This document shows, one piece after another, positions 58,501-64,000 of a DNA stretch of 64,000 nt (the first letter of the stretch is position 1; each line of letters opens with the position of its first letter). A model generated the notes under the pieces. That model saw nothing but the letters and a program-made list of their open reading frames with translations, did no database searches and was not told the DNA's origin. Source of the DNA: Amblyomma americanum (taxonomy: Eukaryota; Arthropoda; Arachnida; Ixodida; Ixodidae); assembly GCF_052857255.1 (NCBI RefSeq), contig NC_135498.1:112157723-112221722 (forward strand). Direction: 5' to 3'. The position numbers were made by a program, and so were the translations under genes.

Positions 58501-61500
58501 ATGGCATGCATGCGGTGAAGCCAGACAGGTGACGAGATCAAACAATGTTATCAGGCTCTTCTCTCAACAGCGGCTATAAGATTTCAGTCCACATAAGCAT
58601 GTCTTGATGCTAACCCTGATAAAATAACCTTGAGTTAAATCTGATGACGCACAAAAAAATGGCTGTGGTTTAGCTCTGGTTAAACCTGGAGTGACGCGAT
58701 AGCTGCATCTGGCCGAGTGGAACTTGATGAGTTAAATTGCAAAGTCAATCTTTCACCACTCCGTTTCGCTGGGCGCTCCTTCTTCATCTTTGTCCCACTT
58801 GACACGGCACATGCGCACAATTGCAGCTGTTGCGCGCTGCGCCGCCAGCAGCAGCAGCTGCTCGGCACCAGGTGACCAACCCACGTGACCAACGGCGCCA
58901 CCACGGAGGTCAAGTGGTGCCACGCAGAAGGGTCGAAGAGGTGGCGTAGTGTAGCTATCGCTACAAAAAGCTGCAAGTGCGTTGCTCATCTCCAAGAACG
59001 TCGTCAAGCTCATACGAGTGAATATTTACTGGAGTACTGGAGTAATGCCGGCTTGCTTTCTGCTCTTTTTCTTTGTAGACCATATTTATTCTTTTACAGC
59101 TCTTCTGTGCTTGTTGGATGTCTGCGCACATCTTTCAACACTGAAGAGATGTTTTGTGCAGTGACACATGAGCCCTGGTTAGTGAAGGTGTTCTTTTGAA
59201 ACTGAAATTTTTCTGACTTGCGGAATTTCACGCAAGGCTCCCAAAGGGGCGAGTCGAGATACCACCACAGGGCAAGCGATCCTCTAAAAATCCCGCCTAT
59301 TGCATGGTGCGCTGTAACCCATGCACCTCTTAAGTGGGCGTAACGGCAGGCGTGACAGTGTTCGGAGGGCCCCTGTCACTAGGTCAAAAAAATAGCCTGG
59401 CCGCGTAGTTTTGGTTTCTGAGCTTTCCCATTCGCTCGTGGCAATGGCAATTCACTGTCAACCCGCGCATTCGCCAGTAGTCCAATCTCAGCTTCGTGCG
59501 GCTTTCAGACACTGACTGACGCGTCGCTGGTCTTTTATTTTTTCCGTTTTAAAAGCAGTCTCGCCATTCCAACGTCAATGTGCATTCCCATCTTGCTTAT
59601 GTTCGCGATGTCTTCCAGCACGCTGAAACTCTGTGCCCGTCACGGGCTTATTACAGGTGTTTGCACGATAGAACCGCCTCATAAGGCTACCGCATTTTCG
59701 GCTGTTTTTTTCAGGCCACGGGACCTTTTATAAATCGACTTTCAAATAACCTGGGCATTTCTGTCGGTTCTTTGAACTCCGAATTAATGAGGTTTTACTA
59801 GCCATCATGTTATTTTTGTTTCCAGTCATGTTATGAATAACATTTTGCATGACCACATTACAAGTTGGATACTGTTATGCTGTTCAATTAAGCAGTATAC
59901 ATTTCTGTGCACATCATGCTTTTTTTCATACGGTGTTCAGGCAGTCTAGTTTTGTTTATTTCAGTCGCAAAGGCCATACACAATTTTGAAAAAAATATGA
60001 GCAACAATGTTTGCTTGTTTATCTGTTCTGAATTTATTTTTTGTGCTGACCAGATATTCGATATTCGAAGCCATTTTTTCTTCATATTCGTATCCGATTC
60101 GTATTCGCACACCCCTACTGACAAGGCATTATATGAATGGATGCCTTCCATTTAAATTTAAAAGCAGCCTCTCGTGTCACTCACCTGGTGGAGAGCCCAG
60201 CCAGGGCACCAATGGAGATGATCCACTTGGCCACTGGCCAGCCCACCTGCGAAAATGGCATATTTTCAGCATTTCTGCCGATCGTTTCGCAATGGTTAGC
60301 AAATACCCACTCAGGAAAGCACGAAACATTCCCACCTACCCTTTCCCTCCCTCACAATCAATCACAGCCTGTGCTGTGTCAGGGTCAGTTTTGGGTTACC
60401 TCAGGAAACATAAATGTAAATGCTTATATCCACAACTACGCTCCTTGTGTGAAGAGAAAATGGTTGCAGGCCAACAAAAGATGGTAAAAAAAGACAAAAA
60501 GACTGTAAAAGACTAAAAAGACTGTAGCATTATAAAATTTTGATAACAACCAAGCATCAGCAGCTATGCTTGTGCAGCACCTGTCCTTGCGCATTCTGAA
60601 CGATTATAAAGCCTGAAAGGAGGTAGAAATGTCTAAATAAAAAAAAAGAATAGCCACCTGACGTAGCACCTTTCATGGGCTTTTCGGCTGTAGACAAGCC
60701 TCAATTTAAACACACATTCATAACTATTTCAATTCTAAGAACACACTAACTTTCCCACAGACAATTCAAACAACCAAATGATTTCTCAATGTGACGCCAG
60801 TCCTCCGCTCATTGTCAACTGGGCAGGGAAGGCTGGAAATGCACAGAGTGGTGCTGTCCCCATCGGATCAGTGGAGCAGTGATTAAAATTCATTCTAGAT
60901 GGGGCTCATGCAAAACTTTTTGAATTCAATGTCCACAACGATCTCCATGATGGCTTCAGCAATGCATCAGACCATAGCTGTCAAAATTGTTCTCGAGCAC
61001 ATTTATGTACCCAGTCTTCATTGGAATTTGTTGCACACTCACTACCTTTGAGGCAAGCAGTTAAAGGGGAACATTGCTAGAACTGGCATTACTGCACCCT
61101 CCAACACAACTGGCCTTTTATCTGAAGGACCTAAACCTCCTGATAAATGAAATCGATCCGTTCTCAGACAGCTGCAGAGCCAAACAACTTCTCTTCTTAC
61201 AGGAAACTCTTAGCCTTCGCAAGACAACTGGCTGCTCCCTTCGAACTTCATCAGGCCGACGTTTGACTGCAGAGAAGATCAACTCTGTCTTCGACACAGT
61301 GCAAGCTTTATGCCAAGCTGTCCTGTACCTCAGGGGTCCTCAAACTAGGCTTCTGAACCCTTCCATTTCCTGCATTCCCCGAGTACATAAAACCATGCAT
61401 GGCTCCACCCTCACTTTTCCTATATTCACATTATTTTGGGCCTTACGGCATAGTAATTGCTTACGAAAGACTATCATTACAAAGCCAGTCATTATTATCA

Positions 61501-63432
61501 AATTTGCTAATTTTTTCCGGGCATGTGTAAATGCACGCCCTTTCTAGCACGCAAGTAAAGCAGGTAGAGATAGAAACCAACCCGAGCACATTTCAAAAGC
61601 TGTTGGTGTTCTCAGCATCTATGGAAGATTAAAACCCCCATTATAAACATTACACTGCCTGCAGTGTGAAGGGTTCACCCGACTGTTCTGCTCAATGGTG
61701 GCCCAAATATACAGCCTAAAGTGATTGTCTTAGAACCAGAAAACAGTACGAGCTGAAACTGAGTTATATTTTTTTTTTTCAGCAGTATTTGCTAATGAAT
61801 AGGGAGACATTTTGTATATTCCAAAGTTTATTTAAAATATTTTCTTTGGTTTAATTGGTTCACTCTGATATATTCCATTCAATTTTAAACATTATAGTTC
61901 TTGGGCCAAGAATATTTAAATAAAACGCCAAAATACGGTTTTTCGCATGGTAGGGAAAGAGTCAAATTATGCATTGTGAGTGGTCTTGTTTTCCATATCT
62001 GCAAACAATATGTTCCCCGTTCCATGCATTATGGATGCATTTTCAGGCTGGCGACCTCTGCAAAAACATTTAAAACTGAGGCTTCACCAAGCAAAGATGA
62101 TGGGCCCTATATACAAACGCTACAAGCGTATGAAAAAAAGTGAACAACCCTGCCATCCAGTCCATACCTGCTGGAAGACGAACGGCAAAGGTGCGGACAC
62201 GTTCTGTGCATAGTATGGCCAGAGCAGCGTCTCGATGATGGAGACCCCAAAGTACGCCAGGAACACAATGCCCAGCGACAGGACTATGCCGATGGGGATG
62301 GCACGCCGTGGATTTTTCACCTCCTCGCCTGTAATCAAAGAGGGGAAGAAAGAACAGCATAATAAGAACATTCAGGTCACCTCATCACTAAAACTAGGCA
62401 CTCATTAGTGTTCAAGTGGGTAGGCAAGCACTGTGTGGCAGTAAAAGGACAAGGATAGGAGGATATGTACTGTAACTGCAACTTTTTCATGAGAGATCTC
62501 CGCAGATGGATTTATCGTGCAACCAATTAATGCACCAAGATTTTGCTGACACCAGTCAGTCGCATTCCTTTAAAACCTGGCATCTCGTTTTATTGCAAGC
62601 ATAATGGTCTTACGGGTAGAAAGTCTTTGCTGCTAAATTGACTGGATTTAGTAAAGCTTTACTTTTCAAAACCTGCTGAGCACTACCACTGAGAACTCCA
62701 CGCTCTAAAGAAAGTGGGAGCTTGCATCCAACTTGGAACAGGAGCTACTTCGATCAAAATATTTCTTACTGACGCCTGCATATAGGGAGTATAAAAAAAC
62801 CAATACAGAAAAAAGAAAGAAAAGCTGCTTTCTTACAGTGCAGTGCAACCAACCATAACAGAAGCAAGACAAGCAAATTTAAGGAATGTGATCGTAATAC
62901 AACCCACATGTCTCTCGCCACATTTCACAGATAATGTCTTCAAAGATCATTATAGGTCTGCATTCCTCTAAATGAGAACAGTACATGCATCGCTATTTTT
63001 AAGGCCCCACGAATGACCTACTATCTCTAAACCTAGGCTAGCCAGGCCCACACTACCTAAACCATCGCTGAGGTGGAAGCTGTTTTCTGAATTAGAAAAA
63101 TGGATTTTTGAGCATAAAGACAATGCCCAAGAAGCTCTTAAGTACATATGACCACTGAAAATCCGTTTGTACAGTGCTCACTCCCATGTGCAAGCGCAGA
63201 CCACCTTTAGAAGGTAATTCGAACAAATCGACTGTTAATCGGGCGCACATTTCAAACCGATTCTGCATGTCCTGGTCGGGTCAAAAGAAAGAGTTGCAGA
63301 GCGTTCTCATCACGCACCCATAGTGGCGATGACATCGAAACCAACAAAGCCGTAGAAACAGGACGCAGCACCGTTCAGCACACCGCCAATGCCATATGGG
63401 AAGAAGCCCCCAGCGCCACTTCCACTGGGGAC
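37378..63432 (-). CDS. Cationic amino acid transporter (SLC7 CAT family), C-terminal nine exons
   Basis: Exons on the minus strand are 63318-63432, 62168-62328, 60185-60246, 54449-54588, 53485-53587, 50503-50675, 47910-48079, 41670-41778 and 37378-37529. All have GT donors and AG acceptors, and their phases add to 1185 nt (394 residues plus stop). Hallmarks of CAT proteins are clear: [18 protein letters not shown], then [16 protein letters not shown], then [40 protein letters not shown], and a final [15 protein letters not shown] segment. These proteins carry Arg/Lys/ornithine across the plasma membrane with 14 helices. About 220-260 N-terminal residues must lie past position 64000. A polar loop ([13 protein letters not shown]...) between later helices and a Ser/Asp-rich tail ending in MSC complete it. 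All introns are transposon-laden. Confidence 0.93.
37680..37919 (+). repeat. tRNA-derived SINE, family A, full length
   Basis: Starts GCCGCCGCGGTGGTCGAGTGG, box B GGTTCGATTC, same body as the copy at 6132 and the tail CCATAAACCATAAAAAAAAT. Close similarity over the whole length suggests a fairly recent insertion. Opposite orientation to the host gene. Confidence 0.85.
38000..38262 (-). repeat. tRNA-derived SINE, family B
   Basis: Minus-strand head near 38262 with box B GGTTCGAGTCC (38188-38198). The body shares 'gccgagcaccaggccggggaa' blocks with 9869-10150. The tail is (ATC)n near 37996-38005. Confidence 0.75.
38452..38766 (-). repeat. tRNA-derived SINE, family A, with internal insertion
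   Basis: The minus-strand head GCCGCCGCGGTGG is at 38766 and a degenerate box B lies near 38700. The body is longer than usual because of extra sequence at about 38573-38650 that repeats local motifs. The tail runs into AAAAAATAAACTAAAAAA. Confidence 0.75.
40074..41527. mobile_element. 1.45-kb element with GGRGTGTGCGAATA terminal inverted repeats (copy 1)
   Basis: It starts GGAGTGTGCGAATATTCGAA and its other end, reversed, is GGGGTGTGCGAATATCGGAA. TA flanks both ends (40072-40073 and 41528-41529). Both ends are built from ATTCG-like short repeats. The interior has no transposase. A second, 5'-truncated copy lies at 59212-60115. TA target duplication fits a Tc1/mariner-type non-autonomous element. 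Confidence 0.75.
41670..41778 (-). CDS. CAT exon, penultimate in window
   Basis: Phase-0 start after TTGCAG. It encodes [20 protein letters not shown] and [11 protein letters not shown], a conserved pair of helices near the C-terminus of CAT proteins. One base of a Gly codon precedes GTGAGT. Confidence 0.9.
41856..41871 (+). repeat. Poly-C tract (16 C)
   Basis: Uninterrupted run of C in a CAT intron, about 80 bp from an exon; G-rich in the transcript sense. Confidence 0.9.
42317..42553 (-). repeat. tRNA-derived SINE, family A, full length
   Basis: The minus strand reads CCGCCACGGTAGCTCGGTGG, box B GGTTCGGTCCC, then the same body and tail (CCCATAAACCTAAA) as the plus-strand copies. Confidence 0.85.
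42784..43010 (+). repeat. SINE-like repeat, family C
   Basis: Opens 'ccagtacagtggtgcagtgg' and shares 'aagcgatgcgccactgc' and 'gatggcaggtgttgcca' with 8500-8720. Short internal duplications (gtgggcaaactgcccaccaa, gtgggcaggtgagcagctca) make small hairpins. Confidence 0.5.
43011..44458. other. CAT intron sequence without recognised features
   Basis: No gene and only weak MITE-like traces (cagtagaacccctgatgc at 43761). The frames are short. Confidence 0.5.
44634..46100 (-). pseudogene. pogo/Tigger transposase (DDE half open, N-terminal half broken)
   Basis: An open 293-codon frame (44634-45515) includes [37 protein letters not shown] and [19 protein letters not shown], which supply the three catalytic acidic positions, and an acidic C-terminus. 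An in-frame TAA lies just upstream. Further upstream are DNA-binding pieces ([32 protein letters not shown]) of a CENP-B-type helix-turn-helix, broken by stop codons. It is therefore not expected to move by itself, although the DDE half is notably well kept. Confidence 0.85.
46150..46450 (-). repeat. tRNA-derived SINE, family A, inside the Tigger element
   Basis: Minus-strand head CCGCCGCGATGGTTCAGTGG at 46450. The body has the 'ggtggtcgaaattattcc' block and the tail CCAAAAACCAATTTCATTTC. It inserted after the Tigger element. Confidence 0.8.
47000..47769. mobile_element. Non-autonomous Tigger-like MITE (770 bp)
   Basis: Ends CCGCATTTACTCG and, reversed, CCGTATTTACTCGCATAG. TA flanks both sides (46998-46999, 47770-47771). 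Nested inside (about 47130-47235) is a second related end-like block with 'aagtcgatccca' and 'aagtcgacgtata'. There is no transposase. It lies 140 bp from a CAT exon. Confidence 0.75.
47910..48079 (-). CDS. CAT exon with two helices
   Basis: Starts with two bases completing a Gly codon after GGCAACAG. It encodes [20 protein letters not shown] and [20 protein letters not shown], two strong hydrophobic segments, and ends phase 0 at TTTGCA before GTGAGT. Confidence 0.88.
48661..49166 (-). mobile_element. Truncated pogo/Tigger element with transposase C-terminus
   Basis: The left end CCATATTTACACG follows TA (48659-48660). The minus strand then reads a transposase end, [20 protein letters not shown] ... 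[20 protein letters not shown], with an acidic tail, homologous to but different from the 44.6-kb copy. The rest of the element is missing past about 49166. Confidence 0.8.
49167..50502. other. CAT intron sequence without recognised features
   Basis: Contains weak MITE-like 'cgttatatc' motifs near 49.30-49.43 kb, and the short direct repeat 'tctagtgtactgcgccag' at about 49698-49731. No gene. Confidence 0.5.
50503..50675 (-). CDS. CAT exon encoding a polar loop and next helix
   Basis: The first G completes an Arg codon. It encodes an acidic, Ser-rich loop ([17 protein letters not shown]...), then [16 protein letters not shown], and leaves one base before GTGAGT. The loop corresponds to the large variable intracellular loop of CAT proteins. 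Confidence 0.88.
50966..51245 (-). repeat. tRNA-derived SINE, family A, internally expanded
   Basis: Minus-strand box B GGTTCGAACCC near 51220. The body blocks are present, with a duplicated 'gggaagggataaaggag' segment (51026-51043 and 51069-51086). The tail is CCAAAAACCTATTTTC. Confidence 0.75.
51246..53484. other. CAT intron sequence
   Basis: No gene. It contains the 20-bp minisatellite at 52529-52608. Overlapping frames on both strands at 52.7-53.4 kb reflect base composition, not genes. Confidence 0.5.
52529..52608 (+). repeat. Minisatellite, 20-bp unit, four copies
   Basis: Units CGACTCGCTCGCTCACTCAA, CGACCCGCTCGCTAACTCAA, CGACTCGCTCGCTCACTCAA and CAACTCGCTCGCTCAACCAA follow without gaps. 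A looser ACTC-rich array extends on both sides (52440-52670). Confidence 0.9.
53485..53587 (-). CDS. CAT exon
   Basis: Begins by completing a Gly codon after GGTTGCAG. It encodes [20 protein letters not shown] and [15 protein letters not shown], the highly conserved '[12 protein letters not shown]' helix of CAT proteins. Donor is GTAACC. Confidence 0.92.
54449..54588 (-). CDS. CAT exon
   Basis: Encodes [20 protein letters not shown], then [20 protein letters not shown] and SGVFAG. The '[11 protein letters not shown]' block and the 'KTPLIAT' start of the next helix are family hallmarks. Acceptor GTGTGCAG, donor GTCAGT. Confidence 0.92.
54589..57615. other. CAT intron sequence
   Basis: No gene recognised. 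Weak MITE-like 'gatatagtaaagcgaggct' at about 56812-56831. Otherwise unique-looking, A/T-rich DNA. Confidence 0.5.
57616..57865 (-). repeat. tRNA-derived SINE, family A, diverged
   Basis: Minus-strand head CCGCGGTGGTTCAATTG near 57861, degraded box B, then the family body (gatgtcagtgcacgttaaag; ggagccctccactacgacac). A further small fragment of the same head is at about 58085-58150. Confidence 0.7.
58655..58970. repeat. Interspersed repeat, second copy of the 7.9-kb family
   Basis: Shares with 7862-8130 the stretches 'tggttaaacctggagtgacg', 'ggccgagtggaacttg' and 'gtagctatcgctacaaaa'. The inner part differs and is longer. GCGATAGCT (58696-58704) is inverted at 58951-58961. Confidence 0.6.
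59212..60115. mobile_element. GGRGTGTGCGAATA element, copy 2 (one end missing)
   Basis: Similar over its whole length to 40608-41527, ending '...attcgcacacccc' followed by TA. The opposite end and its ATTCG repeats are absent. It lies in a different intron of the same gene in the same orientation as copy 1. Confidence 0.75.
60185..60246 (-). CDS. CAT exon (62 nt)
   Basis: Encodes [20 protein letters not shown] and two bases of the next codon. Acceptor TTCGCAG, donor GTGAGT. It matches the helix start that precedes the 'SLLG' block in CAT proteins. Confidence 0.9.
60247..62167. other. CAT intron sequence
   Basis: No recognised gene or transposon. A 157-codon plus-strand frame (61074-61547) has no family resemblance and is probably chance. 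Confidence 0.5.
62168..62328 (-). CDS. CAT exon
   Basis: Two bases complete Gly, then [20 protein letters not shown] and [20 protein letters not shown], ending VFQQ in phase 0 before GTATGG. The GEExxNP block and following helix are diagnostic for CAT transporters. Confidence 0.93.
62329..63317. other. CAT intron sequence
   Basis: Donor GTGCGT at 63317 and acceptor ATTACAG at the low end. No repeats or genes recognised. Confidence 0.6.
63318..63432 (-). CDS. CAT exon, first one inside the window
   Basis: Phase-0 start after TATCTGCAG. It encodes a Gly-rich linker then [20 protein letters not shown] and FDVIATM with one base of Gly left over. It matches the CAT helix that precedes GEExxNP. 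Upstream exons must lie beyond position 64000. Confidence 0.92.
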
Positions 63433-64000
63433 CTGCAGATAGGAACACAGGTTGTTTAGGTCACCAAGGCATCCTAGAACAACATGCTACCACGGCACAC
63501 CTTACATGTTTTTTTTTGTTACACTGAGCACAAGAACAAGAAATCAGCTTTCTGAAGCAAGACACATCAGTGACAGCTGGCTGTCAGCTTACAGTGACAC
63601 ATCTTAATTTTTTTCAGCTGTGCACAGCTCGCACTTGTGCATATGGCAAGCCCCTTTGGATGGTAACAAAAATGTATGCTAATGAGTTAGTTCAGTTGTC
63701 TTGCCACCCAGGCAGCTTGCATCGACTTCCTATGTGCCTCTGGTTCTTATCCACACCTTTACCTCGCGAGATCCTACCTTGCACAAATTCTGCTAAAAAG
63801 ATAGTAAGCATGCATGTAACACCGGTACTGACACAAGACTTTTTTAAAAACTGCAGTACATTTTGTCGTAGGAAACAGGAGTGCGAATGAAATGGCCATG
63901 AGCACATTAGACATTCACCAGCCACTATAGCAATGCCATTAGCTCTCCCATTTGCTTGCTGGCATTATCTCAGGCTCATGGTTGAGTCCATGCACACTGG
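63433..64000. other. CAT intron, start beyond window
   Basis: No exon with CAT similarity is visible here; the next upstream exon is outside the window. Confidence 0.55.

Noticed and set aside
1..64000. A new multi-gene defence or biosynthetic system
   Set aside because: Only two ordinary host genes plus transposable elements can be supported; no cluster of unknown co-oriented genes exists here.

Overview
The window is eukaryotic genomic DNA, most likely from an ixodid (hard) tick. The evidence is intron-split genes with GT-AG junctions, a dense load of tRNA-derived SINEs resembling the tick Ruka family, and a mixture of decayed Ty3/gypsy, Penelope-like, RTE-like and pogo/Tigger elements. 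There are no operons, CRISPR arrays or genuine tRNA/rRNA genes. Two host genes are supported, both on the minus strand.

Gene 1 (2478-9412) encodes a complete 777-residue type II membrane protein of the M13 (neprilysin-like) peptidase family in three exons whose phases join exactly. The zinc-binding HExxH site is replaced by HVTRA, so it is predicted to be a catalytically dead M13 protein. Its 3.7-kb first intron carries a SINE, other repeats and a poly-G run.

Gene 2 (37378 to beyond 63432) encodes the C-terminal ~394 residues of an SLC7-type cationic amino acid transporter (CAT). Nine exons are resolved with compatible phases. The N-terminal part lies past the right edge of the window. Its introns hold most of the transposon load: eight SINE or SINE-like copies, two copies of a GGRGTGTGCGAATA-ended element, and three related pogo/Tigger elements between 44.5 and 49.2 kb.

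Between the genes lies a transposon graveyard and a long non-coding tract. At 10.2-14.6 kb a minus-strand gypsy integrase remnant contains a 336-bp element with an exact 8-bp target duplication, next to a Penelope-like element with ~370-bp terminal inverted repeats, an RT and a GIY-YIG domain. At 14.7-21.9 kb an RTE-like LINE is split by about 5.35 kb of mostly unidentified DNA. The 23.5-32.2 kb tract is largely repeat-free, ends in a possible minus-strand poly(A) signal and may belong to a very long CAT 3' UTR. A plus-strand gypsy element with recognisable LTRs occupies 32.5-36.8 kb.

I found no clearly new multi-gene system. The items most worth checking are the inactive M13 protein, the Penelope-like element with only two nonsense codons and a changed RT active site, the exact-TSD insertion in the gypsy integrase, the palindrome cluster at 30.5 kb, and the extent of the CAT 3' UTR.
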